64,000 bases of DNA, taken from positions 1-64,000 of the forward strand of contig NZ_FNFB01000031.1 in assembly GCF_900100395.1 (NCBI RefSeq), written 5' to 3'. This document shows positions 52,528 to 60,786 of this stretch, in pieces. Every line of letters begins with the position of its first letter. The stretch's first letter is position 1. Source of the DNA: Nonomuraea maritima (lineage in GTDB: Bacteria; Actinomycetota; Actinomycetes; Streptosporangiales; Streptosporangiaceae). The notes under the pieces were generated by a model that made no database searches, was not told where the DNA came from, and was given only the letters and a program-made list of their open reading frames with translations. Position numbers and translations under genes: made by a program.

Positions 52528-53097
52528 CTACGGCGCCTTGGCCGCGCGCTTGGCCTCCTGTTTGGCCGTTCGCACGCGGACCAGACTGTCGGCGTCGACC
52601 ACGTCGGCGACCGATCGGAACGCCCCCTCCTCGCCGTAGAGTCCGGCCGCCTCCCGCCAGCCTGACGGCTGGACCCCCAACTGCTTGCCCAGCAATGCCA
52701 GAAAAATCTGGGCCTTCTGCTTCCCGTATCCCGGAAGGGCCATGAGTCGTTTCAACAATTCAGGGCCGTCTTGCACATCGGCCCAGATCGCCTCGGGCCG
52801 GCCGTCGTAGTGCTCGACGAGACAGGACGCGAGCTGCTGGACGCGGGCCGCCATGGACTTGGGGTAGCGGTGCACCGCCGGCTTGGCGGCGAGCAGGGCC
52901 GCGAACGCGTCGGGGTCGTAGGCGGCGATCTCGGCCGCGGACAGGTCGTGCCCGAGCCGCTCCGAGATGGTGTACGGCCCCGTGAACGCCCACTCCATGG
53001 GGATCTGCTGGTCGAGCAGCATGCCCACGAGGAGGGCTAGCGGGCTGCGGCCGAGGAGCTCGTCTGCCTCGCTCCGCTGGGCGAGCTGGATGCGCAT
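52528..53097 (-). CDS. HhH-GPD base-excision glycosylase-like protein
   Basis: A 189-residue protein with ALLVGMLLDQQIPMEWAFTGPYTISERLG and the helix-hairpin-helix LMALPGYGKQKAQIFLALLGKQLGVQPSGWREAAG. It lacks the FeS cluster cysteines of the endonuclease III/MutY type and is shorter than AlkA; this matches the actinobacterial HhH-GPD base-excision protein family. The catalytic Asp is not obvious, so activity is not assured. ATG at 53097. Confidence 0.82.
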   Translation of the reverse strand: MRIQLAQRSEADELLGRSPLALLVGMLLDQQIPMEWAFTGPYTISERLGHDLSAAEIAAYDPDAFAALLAAKPAVHRYPKSMAARVQQLASCLVEHYDGRPEAIWADVQDGPELLKRLMALPGYGKQKAQIFLALLGKQLGVQPSGWREAAGLYGEEGAFRSVADVVDADSLVRVRTAKQEAKRAAKAP

Positions 53098-53181
53098 GGA
53101 CACAGCTTGGCATGGATGTACGTCAGGTGAAGGGAAACACAGCCTCCGCGGAGGCTTGACAGATACACGAGAAAAGGTGAA

Positions 53182-53478
53182 ATGAGAGCGCAAGTCGCCG
53201 TGTCGACGTTCCTGGGGGTTTGCCCCCAGGTCTTCAGAGGGAATCTGAGACCTATGCTCGCTCTGGCCACACGGTTCCTGCGGGAGCCGGTCAGTCTCAG
53301 GCTGGCCGAAGAGTTCCTGACCGTACCCGTGGACACGATCGAACGCTGCGTAGCGGACGCGTGCGCGTGCGCGCAGCATCTGGGCATCTCCGCGACGCCC
53401 GAGATCGTCGAACGCATCGCCCGCGAGCATCTGCTGGCGATCGTCAACTCCGCGCCCCCGCCCAGGGGTCTTCGGTAA
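53182..53478 (+). CDS. Small helical protein, three-helix-bundle type
   Basis: A 98-residue protein. From Met25 on (MLALATRFLREPVSLRLAEEFLTVPVDTIERCVADACACAQHLGISATPEIVERIAREHLLAIVNSAP) it has the helical pattern of the actinobacterial three-helix-bundle dimerisation proteins. A cysteine pair (CVADACAC) lies in the middle. The ATG at 53182 has a GGTGA ribosome site; starting at 53254 would leave just the helical core. It is divergent from the glycosylase gene with 84 bp between. Function unknown. Confidence 0.6.
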   Translation: MRAQVAVSTFLGVCPQVFRGNLRPMLALATRFLREPVSLRLAEEFLTVPVDTIERCVADACACAQHLGISATPEIVERIAREHLLAIVNSAPPPRGLR

Positions 53479-53594
53479 CGTCGACCGGGCGCCTGCGCCA
53501 CGTGCCCGCCTGGAACGTGACCGACCGATAACATCGGGGTCACCGGGCCGTGTTCTCCGCAGCGTTCGCGCCTGGAATACGAGAGAGTGAGGGC

Positions 53595-55145
53595 GTGCGC
53601 CGACACCGACGAGATCCCCGGGAGAGCACCCCGCCCGACGACGTGTTCAAGGAGATGGTGCAGGCGGCCCGCGAGCTGCTGGCCGTGCGCTCACCGCTGG
53701 ACGCGGAGCTGATGGTCTCCGACATGATCGGAGCCTGGTGGGGCCGGCGGGTCAGGGGCGGCGACGTCGAGCAGGTGCTCGGCGAAGGACTCGTCGACTA
53801 CGCCGCCAAGGCGGGCACCCCCGCGTCACTCACGCTGCTGATCTGTCTGGCCTACCTCGGCACGGCCCGCCAGGGCGCCAAGGCCGAGGGCGCGGCGCTG
53901 GCCATGATGGAGTCGGGCGTCGCCCGTCCCGGCTGGGCCGACCGGGTCGGCGCGGTCAAGCCGGCCGGCTGCTACGTCTCCCGCGACGCCTACGGCGACC
54001 AGGACACCGTCATCTGCACCTTCGCCTACCGCACGTCCGACAGCGCGGGCCCGATCGACCGCCACGCGCTCGTCATGGTCGTCGACCACAACATGAACGG
54101 CATGGCGCGCGACGCGTGGGTGTCCTCGCAGGTCGACAAGCTGCTGGAGCAGGCTGAGGCCGAGGCGGCCGGCAACCCGATGCTGCTGTTCGAGGAGATC
54201 CAGCCCGAGCAGGCCAGAGCCCTGCTCGATTCGGCGATGAAGGCCACTCGAGAGCCCAAGACGCCGCCGCCGGTGAGCGAGAGCTACAGCGCCTACCACG
54301 CCTTCGCCAGGGCGCGGCTCAAGGCGCTGCCGCCGGGGCGCAAGCGGCCGGCGCCGCTGCACATCGAGGCCCCGTACAGCAAGGAGCGGCGGGCCATGCT
54401 GGCGGCGGAGTTCCTCGCCTCCGACGCGGCCGAGCACCTGTCCGACCCGTCGGCGGCGTCGAGCTGCGCCGACCACATCATCGACTACGGGTGCGAGCGC
54501 GACTTCAACCGGCCGCTGCGGGTGAGCCCCACCAAGTGCGAGACGTTCCTGCTCGACTGGCTGCCGCGCAAGGTGATGCTGAGCGAGGCCGAGCAGGAGG
54601 CGATGCCGCACGTGCTGTCGGCGTGGGTGCGCTTCGCGGCCCGCCGCACGGGGCTGCCCGAGCAGGGGCTGAAGGCGACGCTCGACGCGGTGTGGGAGGC
54701 CACGGGCAAGTTCCCCGAGGCGTACCGCGATCCGGCGTCGTTCGGGATCGACCGGCCGGTGCTGGAGCGGCTGCTGCCGGACGGCGACCTGTCGGCGCTG
54801 GCCAGGCGGGCCTTCGCGTTCCCCTATCTGCAGGGCACGCACAACGGCGTCGACCTCGACCGGCTCAACCCGGCCGACGAGGCGGACCGGCGTACGCTGC
54901 TGGAGGTCGACCACGGGGGGCTGATCGACCAGGAGCACCTGGCCTGGCACGAGGAGATCGCCGGCCGCCTGTGGGACGGCGACCCGCCGCAGCTGTGGGA
55001 GGCCGCGCAGCGCCTGCTCGATCTCGGCCACGACCGTCACGACGTCCTGCACGTGCTGATCGAGATCGCCGAGCGGATCGGCGGCGACCCCGACGAGCTC
55101 GCCTCTGCCCTCGACGACATCGCCGACATTCCGGACGCTATCTGA
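53595..55145 (+). CDS. Large conserved actinobacterial protein, function unknown
   Basis: About 516 residues. VFKEMVQAARELLAVRSPLDAELMVSDMIGAWWGRRV begins the conserved part, and a central GYCxxR-like region contains the sequence AVKPAGCYVSRDAYGDQDTVICTFAY, followed by HALVMVVDHNMNGMARDAW. It has no membrane segments. The C-terminal third is helical with FPYLQGTHNGVDLDRLNPADEADRRTLLEVDHGGLIDQEHLAWHEEIA. I do not recognise the family. The GTG at 53595 was used; a GTG at 53550 would add 15 residues. A pxpA gene follows by 75 bp. Confidence 0.75.
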   Translation: MRRHRRDPRESTPPDDVFKEMVQAARELLAVRSPLDAELMVSDMIGAWWGRRVRGGDVEQVLGEGLVDYAAKAGTPASLTLLICLAYLGTARQGAKAEGAALAMMESGVARPGWADRVGAVKPAGCYVSRDAYGDQDTVICTFAYRTSDSAGPIDRHALVMVVDHNMNGMARDAWVSSQVDKLLEQAEAEAAGNPMLLFEEIQPEQARALLDSAMKATREPKTPPPVSESYSAYHAFARARLKALPPGRKRPAPLHIEAPYSKERRAMLAAEFLASDAAEHLSDPSAASSCADHIIDYGCERDFNRPLRVSPTKCETFLLDWLPRKVMLSEAEQEAMPHVLSAWVRFAARRTGLPEQGLKATLDAVWEATGKFPEAYRDPASFGIDRPVLERLLPDGDLSALARRAFAFPYLQGTHNGVDLDRLNPADEADRRTLLEVDHGGLIDQEHLAWHEEIAGRLWDGDPPQLWEAAQRLLDLGHDRHDVLHVLIEIAERIGGDPDELASALDDIADIPDAI

Positions 55146-55220
55146 AGAACGTTCCACTGCGGCTCGACGAGCTGCCCGTTCTCGCCACGCCGGGACGGTC
55201 GTCTTCGTCATGATGGAGCC

Positions 55221-55964
55221 ATGGTGATCGACCTGAACGCGGATCTCGGCGCGGGTTTCGGCATCTGGCGGCTGGGCGACGACCTCGCCCTCCTCGACGT
55301 CGTCACAAGTGCCAACGTCGCCTGCGGCTTCCACGCCGGCGACCCGGTGACGATCAGGCGCACGTGCGCGGCGGCGGTCGACCGGGGGGTGACGATCGGG
55401 GCCAAGGTGTCCTACCGCGACCTGGCCCACTTCGGGTGCAGGGAGATGGACGTCGAGCCGGAGGAACTGTGCGCCGACGTGCTCTACCAGCTGGCCGCCG
55501 TCGACGGCGTCGCCAGGGCGATGGGCGGGCGGGTCTCGTACGTCAAGCCGCACGGCGCGCTGCACGCCCGCGTCTGCCGCGACGAGGCACAGGCGACGGC
55601 GGTGGTCGACGCGGTGGCCGTCTACGACCCGTCCCTTCCGGTCCTCACGCGGCCCGGTTCTGTCGTGCACAAGGTGGCGGCGGCCGAGGGCGTGCCGACG
55701 GTCAGCGAGGGGTACGCCGACCGCGCCTGCACCCCGGAGGGCTCCCCGATGCCCGACTCGGTGATCGACGACGCGGCGGCGGTGTCCGCCCGCGCCCTCG
55801 ACCTGGCCGTGCGGGGGTGCGTGACGGCGGTCGACGGGAGTTCGGCGCCCGTCCCGGTGCGGTCGCTGTGCGTCCACGGCGACACCCCGGAGGCGGTCCG
55901 GTCGGCGCGTGCCGTCCGCGACGCGCTGCTGGCGGCCGGGGTGGTCCTGCAGGCGTTCGGGTGA
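55221..55964 (+). CDS. pxpA: 5-oxoprolinase subunit A (LamB/YcsF family)
   Basis: A 247-residue subunit of the bacterial 5-oxoprolinase PxpABC, which converts 5-oxoproline to glutamate with ATP. IDLNADLGAGFGIW, ANVACGFHAGDPVTIRRT, YVKPHGALHARV and EGYADRACTPEGSPMPDSVIDD are the family blocks (the first contains the Asp ligands). It is coupled to pxpB by a 4-nt overlap (GTGA). Confidence 0.95.
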   Translation: MVIDLNADLGAGFGIWRLGDDLALLDVVTSANVACGFHAGDPVTIRRTCAAAVDRGVTIGAKVSYRDLAHFGCREMDVEPEELCADVLYQLAAVDGVARAMGGRVSYVKPHGALHARVCRDEAQATAVVDAVAVYDPSLPVLTRPGSVVHKVAAAEGVPTVSEGYADRACTPEGSPMPDSVIDDAAAVSARALDLAVRGCVTAVDGSSAPVPVRSLCVHGDTPEAVRSARAVRDALLAAGVVLQAFG

Positions 55965-56584
55965 TCCGGCCGGCCGGCGAGCACGGGCTGCTCGTGGAGA
56001 CCGGGTCGCTGGAGATGTCCCACCGGCTGGACGCCGCGCTCCGCGACGCGCCGCCGGGCGGGGTGGTCGAGATCGTGCCGGGGCCCGAGACCGTGCTCGT
56101 GGTCGCGCCGGGGGCCGACCGGGAGCGGCTGCGCGCGCGGCTCGCGTCCCTGGCGGAGGACGTACGCGAAGGGGCCGGCCCGGCGGCGCGCGAGGGGCGG
56201 GTGGTGACGATCCCCGTGGTCTACGACGGCGCCGACCTCGAGTCCGTGGCGAGGCTGGCCGGCATCCCGGTCGACGAGGTGATCTCCCGTCACACCGGGC
56301 GCGAGCTCACGGTGGGCTGGCTCGGGTTCGCGCCCGGGTTCGCGTACCTCACCGGGCTCGACCCCGTGCTGCGGACGCCGCGGCTGGAGACGCCGCGCAC
56401 CTCGGTGCCCGCCGGGTCGGTGGCGGTGGCCGGCCCGTACTCGGCGGTCTACCCCTCGGCCTCGCCGGGCGGGTGGCGGCTGCTCGGGCGCACGTCCACG
56501 CGGGTGTGGGACGTGACGGCCGATCCGCCCGCGCTGCTCCTCCCTGGCGTCCGCGTGCGGTTCGAGCGGGTGAGCGGCGCATGA
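55961..56584 (+). CDS. pxpB: 5-oxoprolinase subunit B (KipI family)
   Basis: A 207-residue subunit with the KipI/allophanate hydrolase subunit 1 fold: VTIPVVYDGADLESVARLAGIPVDEVISRHTGRELTVGWLGFAPGFAYLTGLDPVL and PAGSVAVAGPYSAVYPSASPGGWRLLGRTS. The GTG at 55961 overlaps the pxpA stop. Its own stop overlaps the ATG of pxpC (ATGA). The full set would allow the cell to use 5-oxoproline from glutamine breakdown. Confidence 0.94.
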   Translation: MIRPAGEHGLLVETGSLEMSHRLDAALRDAPPGGVVEIVPGPETVLVVAPGADRERLRARLASLAEDVREGAGPAAREGRVVTIPVVYDGADLESVARLAGIPVDEVISRHTGRELTVGWLGFAPGFAYLTGLDPVLRTPRLETPRTSVPAGSVAVAGPYSAVYPSASPGGWRLLGRTSTRVWDVTADPPALLLPGVRVRFERVSGA

Positions 56585-57417
56585 TCGAGGTGGTGGCGCC
56601 AGGCCCGTACGCGACCGTGCAGGACCTCGGCCGGCCGGGCCTCGCGCACCTGGGGGTGCCGTGCTCGGGAGCGGCCGACGCGCCCGGCCTGCGGCTGGCC
56701 AACCGGCTCGTCGGCAACCCGGAGGGGCTGGCCGCCGTCGAGCTGACGTACGGGACGGCGCGGCTGCGGTTCCTCGACGGGGCCTGGGTGGCGCTCGCGG
56801 GCGCGCCCGTCACGTCGGAGGCCGGCATGGGAGCGCCGTTCTGGGTGCCTGCGGGGGGCGAGCTGCGGTTCGGGCCGCCGGCGTGGGGTCTGCGGACCTA
56901 TGTGGCGGTACGCGGCGGCATCGCGGTCGAGCCGGTGCTCGGCAGCCGGTCCACCGACTCGCTGTCGGGGCTGGGGCCGGAACCGCTGCGGGCGGGCACG
57001 CTGCTGCCCGTCGGGCCGCCCCAAGGGGAGATCGCGACCGACCTGGCGCCGCCTCCCCCGCCGCGTCCGGCGGTGCTGCGCCTGGTGCCGGGGCCGCGCG
57101 ACGACTGGTTCGTCCCTGGCGCGCCGGCCGCGCTGTGCGCGCGGCCGTACCGCGTCACCCAGGACAGCAACCGCGTCGGCGTGCGGCTGCGCGGGCCCGA
57201 GCTGGTACGGGCCAGGCAGGGCGAGCTGCCGAGCGAGGGCATGGTGCTGGGCGCGGTGCAGGTGCCGCCGAGCGGGCAGCCGATCGTGTTTCTCGCCGAC
57301 CATCCGCCGACGGGCGGCTACCCGGTGATCGCGGTGGTGCGGGACGCCGACATCCCCGTCGCCGCGCAGCTGCGGCCGGGCGACGAGGTGCGCTTCACGC
57401 TGCGGTCACACCACTGA
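56581..57417 (+). CDS. pxpC: 5-oxoprolinase subunit C (KipA family)
   Basis: A 278-residue subunit, the partner of PxpB in the biotin-dependent carboxylase-like pair. IEVVAPGPYATVQDLGRPGLAHLGVPCSGAADAPGLRLANRLVGNPEG is the start, and AVQVPPSGQPIVFLADHPPTGGYPVIAVV a later conserved block. ATG at 56581 overlaps the pxpB stop. It ends 3 bp from the stop of the convergent PhzF gene. Confidence 0.93.
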   Translation: MIEVVAPGPYATVQDLGRPGLAHLGVPCSGAADAPGLRLANRLVGNPEGLAAVELTYGTARLRFLDGAWVALAGAPVTSEAGMGAPFWVPAGGELRFGPPAWGLRTYVAVRGGIAVEPVLGSRSTDSLSGLGPEPLRAGTLLPVGPPQGEIATDLAPPPPPRPAVLRLVPGPRDDWFVPGAPAALCARPYRVTQDSNRVGVRLRGPELVRARQGELPSEGMVLGAVQVPPSGQPIVFLADHPPTGGYPVIAVVRDADIPVAAQLRPGDEVRFTLRSHH

Positions 57418-57420
57418 CGG

Positions 57421-58248
57421 TCACAGGGCGACCTGGCCGCTGACGCACGTGACGACGGAGCCGGCCACCCAGACGGCGCCGTCGTCGTCGGCTGACACGT
57501 GCACCCGTCCGGCGCGGCCGAGCGCGGTGCCCTGCGAGGCGACGTAGGAGCGCGGCGCGCGTCCTGTGCCGATCAGCCACTGGCCGAGCGCGGCGTTCAG
57601 GCTCCCCGTCACCGGGTCCTCCACCGTCGAGCCCCGAAGGGGGAAGAACGCGCGTACCTCGACGTCGCACGGCGACCCAGCCGGGTACGGCCCCACCACG
57701 CCCACGTCGACGGGCACCAGGCCGGGCCGCAGCGCGAGCACCGACGCGGCGTCGGGGAGCAGCACGGCGACCCAGCCGGGACCGTTGTCGGCCCACGCGG
57801 CGTCCAGCACGCCGTCGCGGGTGATGCCGAGCGCGGCGGCGATCCGCTGGACGAGCTCCTCCTCCACCGGGCCGGAGCGTGTCAGGGGCGGCGCCTGGAA
57901 GGCCAGGCCGTCGTCCGTCCGCCGCAGGGTGACGAGCCCGGCGCCGCACTCCTGCACGACCGCCCCTTCGCTGCGCGGTCTGCCCCCGGCCTCCAGCCAG
58001 GCGTGGCAGGTGCCGAGGGTGGGGTGTCCGGCGAAGGGCAGCTCGGCGTCGGGGGTGAAGATGCGGACCCGGTAGTCGGCGGCGGCGGACGTCGGCGGCA
58101 GCAGGAAGGTGGTCTCGGACAGGTTCGTCCACGCGGCGAAGCGCAGCATCTCGTCGGTGTCCAGGCCCTCGCCGTCGAGGACGACGGCGAGCGGGTTGCC
58201 GGCGTACGGCGTCGTGGCGAACACGTCGACCTGGGTGAAGGGGCGCAT
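57421..58248 (-). CDS. PhzF family isomerase-like protein
   Basis: A 275-residue protein with the PhzF diaminopimelate epimerase-like double fold. TQVDVFATTPYAGNPLAVVLDGEGL, NLSETTFLLPP, AELPFAGHPTLGTCHAWLEAGG and the C-terminal AFFPLRGSTVEDPVTGSLNAALGQWL are typical. The catalytic Glu lies in NLSET. Its substrate is unknown; no phenazine genes are near. It is the last gene of a minus-strand operon with the DoxX and MFS genes (10- and 23-nt gaps). Confidence 0.93.
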   Translation of the reverse strand: MRPFTQVDVFATTPYAGNPLAVVLDGEGLDTDEMLRFAAWTNLSETTFLLPPTSAAADYRVRIFTPDAELPFAGHPTLGTCHAWLEAGGRPRSEGAVVQECGAGLVTLRRTDDGLAFQAPPLTRSGPVEEELVQRIAAALGITRDGVLDAAWADNGPGWVAVLLPDAASVLALRPGLVPVDVGVVGPYPAGSPCDVEVRAFFPLRGSTVEDPVTGSLNAALGQWLIGTGRAPRSYVASQGTALGRAGRVHVSADDDGAVWVAGSVVTCVSGQVAL

Positions 58249-58258
58249 CGGCGTTCCT

Positions 58259-58948
58259 TCACTCCGCCGGGGTGCGGCGGCCGCGCGGCTTCTTGCGGCC
58301 GGCCACCAGCGTGTCGCCTTCCGCGAGGGGCGGCTCATCGGCGCGCTCGAGCTCCGCGGTGGGCGGGCGCGGGTGCGGCGCGGTGTCCTCCCCCGCCGCC
58401 TGGGGCCTCGGCTTCTGCGGAGGAGGCGTGTCGGGGTCCTTCTTCTCCGCAGGAGCGTCGGGGTCCTTGAGCGCGGAGATGACCCGGTCGGCCTCGGCGT
58501 CGGCGGCGAACTCGTCGGCCGCCTGCGTCTCCCTGCGCCGGATCACCACCATGTGGTCGACCGACACGCGTCCCGCGCCCACCACGGCGAGCAGCAGGGA
58601 CGCCGCGGCGAGCAGGATCAGTTCGTTGAGGCTGATGGGGTTGAGCGGCGGGGCCACCAGGAAGACCGCGAGCGCCTCGGCGAACAGGACCAGGCCGGTG
58701 ACCGAGACCGCCAGGCCGGCGATGAGCAGCGCGCCGCCGATGAGCTCGGCGAGCATGGTGACCGTGGCCCAGGCGCCGGGCGCGGGCGCCCCCTGTTCGA
58801 GGAACCGCGCCCCGGTGATCTTGAGTCCGTCCTCCAGCTTGGCCCAGCCGTTGGCGAAGAAGATGCCGCCCACGCCGAGGCGGGCGACTAACGCTGCGAC
58901 GTCACGAAGGGCCTGTTTCACGACAGATGTCTGCCCTGTGGGGGTCAT
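58259..58948 (-). CDS. DoxX family membrane protein with basic C-terminal tail
   Basis: A 229-residue protein. Four membrane segments at about residues 17-34, 57-74, 84-105 and 112-133 form the DoxX core (ARLGVGGIFFANGWAKLEDGL, LAELIGGALLIAGLAVSV). The last 95 residues are a charged Pro/Lys/Glu-rich cytoplasmic tail (KKDPDTPPPQKPRP) not found in the core family. DoxX proteins are linked to sulfur or redox stress functions. The ATG at 58948 is used. It sits between an MFS exporter and a PhzF gene in one operon. Confidence 0.85.
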   Translation of the reverse strand: MTPTGQTSVVKQALRDVAALVARLGVGGIFFANGWAKLEDGLKITGARFLEQGAPAPGAWATVTMLAELIGGALLIAGLAVSVTGLVLFAEALAVFLVAPPLNPISLNELILLAAASLLLAVVGAGRVSVDHMVVIRRRETQAADEFAADAEADRVISALKDPDAPAEKKDPDTPPPQKPRPQAAGEDTAPHPRPPTAELERADEPPLAEGDTLVAGRKKPRGRRTPAE

Positions 58949-58971
58949 GGCACACCTCAATCATGGCTCGG

Positions 58972-60498
58972 TCAATCACGGCTCAGCACGGCCACCGCTG
59001 CGGCGGTCAGGCCGAGCAGGACGACGCTCACGACCACGGTCGTGTGCAGGGCGTTGACGAACGCCCACCGGGCGGCGTCGAGCAGCGCGCCCCCGGTGGC
59101 CCCGCCGATCTCGGCCGCGACGTGCGCGGCGGAGGCCAGCGACTGCCGGGCCTGGTCCATGCCGCCGGCGGGCACCCCGGGCACGGCGGGCACCCCGGGC
59201 GCGTACGCGAGCGCGGTGATCGTGCCGAGGGCGGCCACGCCGAGCCCGGCGCCGAGCTCGTACGCCGTCTCCTCGATGGCGGCGGCACCGCCCGCCCGCG
59301 ACTCCGGCACCGACGACATGATCGTGTCGGAGGCGGCCAGCAGCGCGACCTGCACGCCGAACCCGATGCCGACGAAGCAGACCGCCAGCATCACCGAGTG
59401 GTTCTCGACGCCCCAGGTCAGGGTCGGGGTCAGGGCCAGCGCGACGAGCGCGAGACCGCCGCTCATGGTGGCCCGCATGCCGATGCGCGGCAGGATGTGG
59501 GCCGCGGCGAGCCCGCCCAGCACGGCGGAGACGACCAGGGGCAGCATCCGCAGCGCCGCCCTGAGCGGGCTGTCGCCGAGGACGAGCTGGAGGTACTGGG
59601 CGAGCATGAGCTGCAGGCCCACCAGAGCGAACACGCCGAGCAGCACGCCCATGACGCCGACCGTGAACTCGCGCCGGGCGAACAGGGCGAGGTCGAGGAA
59701 GGGCGACCGCAGGCGGGTCTGGCGGCGTACAAAGGCGACCAGCAGCGCGGCACCCGACAGGAACGTCAGTGCGGCCGCCCACAGCGGCATGAGGCTGCCC
59801 GACCCTGCCTCCTTGAGCCCGAACGCCAGCGCGAGGACCCCGGCGACCGAAAGGACGGCGCTGGGCGCGTCCCACGGGCGGTCCTTGCGCGCCCTCGACT
59901 CGGGCAGCAGCCGTACGGCGGCGGGCAGCAGGACGAGCAGGATGGGCACGTTGACGAGGAAGACGGCCCCCCACCACAGGTTGACGAGCAGGCCGCCGAC
60001 GAGCGGCCCGACGGCCGCGCCGGCGGCGGCCACCGCGCTCCAGACGCCGAGCGCCACGGCGCGCTCGCGCCGGTCGGTGAACACCTGGCGGATGAGCGAC
60101 AGCGTGGCCGGCATGATGATGGCGCCGCCCACGCCGAGCAGCGCCCGCGCGAGGATCAGCACGAGCGGGGTAGGCGCGAACGCGGCCACGGCCGAGGCCA
60201 CACCGAAGATCACGTAGCCGTACAGGACGAGCCGTTTGCGGCCGTGCCTGTCGCCGAGCGTGCCGAACATGACCAGCAGCGGCGCGACCACCAGGGAGTA
60301 GACGTCGATGATCCACAGCAGCTGGACCGCGGACGGTTCGAGCGCGGCGGTCAGTGCGGGGACGGCGATGTGCAGGACTGTCGAGTCGACCGTGATCAGC
60401 AGCAGGCTGAGGCAGAGCACGACGAGGACGGACCAGCGTTGATCGTGCCGCTCCGGCTCTGCAGTCCGTACGGGGGGTGCGGACTGGGTGACGGTCAT
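58972..60498 (-). CDS. MFS drug exporter, DHA2 (EmrB/QacA) family
   Basis: A 508-residue transporter with about 14 membrane segments. Motif A is LGDRHGRKRLVLYGYV after segment 2, and the segment 5 motif C is ALGVWSAVAAAGAAVGPLVGGLLV. WSVLVVLCLSLLLITVDSTVLHIAVPAL begins segment 1 with the family Asp. It would export cationic or hydrophobic compounds by proton exchange. The ATG at 60498 has AAGGAGGG upstream; the gene begins the minus-strand operon that ends with PhzF. Confidence 0.93.
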   Translation of the reverse strand: MTVTQSAPPVRTAEPERHDQRWSVLVVLCLSLLLITVDSTVLHIAVPALTAALEPSAVQLLWIIDVYSLVVAPLLVMFGTLGDRHGRKRLVLYGYVIFGVASAVAAFAPTPLVLILARALLGVGGAIIMPATLSLIRQVFTDRRERAVALGVWSAVAAAGAAVGPLVGGLLVNLWWGAVFLVNVPILLVLLPAAVRLLPESRARKDRPWDAPSAVLSVAGVLALAFGLKEAGSGSLMPLWAAALTFLSGAALLVAFVRRQTRLRSPFLDLALFARREFTVGVMGVLLGVFALVGLQLMLAQYLQLVLGDSPLRAALRMLPLVVSAVLGGLAAAHILPRIGMRATMSGGLALVALALTPTLTWGVENHSVMLAVCFVGIGFGVQVALLAASDTIMSSVPESRAGGAAAIEETAYELGAGLGVAALGTITALAYAPGVPAVPGVPAGGMDQARQSLASAAHVAAEIGGATGGALLDAARWAFVNALHTTVVVSVVLLGLTAAAVAVLSRD

Positions 60499-60786
60499 GA
60501 CCCTCCTTGCGGGCCCGAACCGGATAACAGGGCCCGCTCTCGCGTGGTCGTCGGCGAAGCCCTGCTCGGCGGTCGCTCCCTGCGGAGCCCCTGCCAGCGG
60601 CTCCGGCGCCCGGCCTGCGTGGCAGCCTATACCTACGGCGGGCCCTTGCGAGGGGCGATGCCGGGTCACTCGTACGGCCCGGGCAGGCAGAATCCCCACC
60701 GCCGCGGGGTCTCCGAACATCTCTAGCGAGATACAGCCATATGTCGTGACCTGTTCAGGATTTCCCGGCGAACCGATCATGGACGC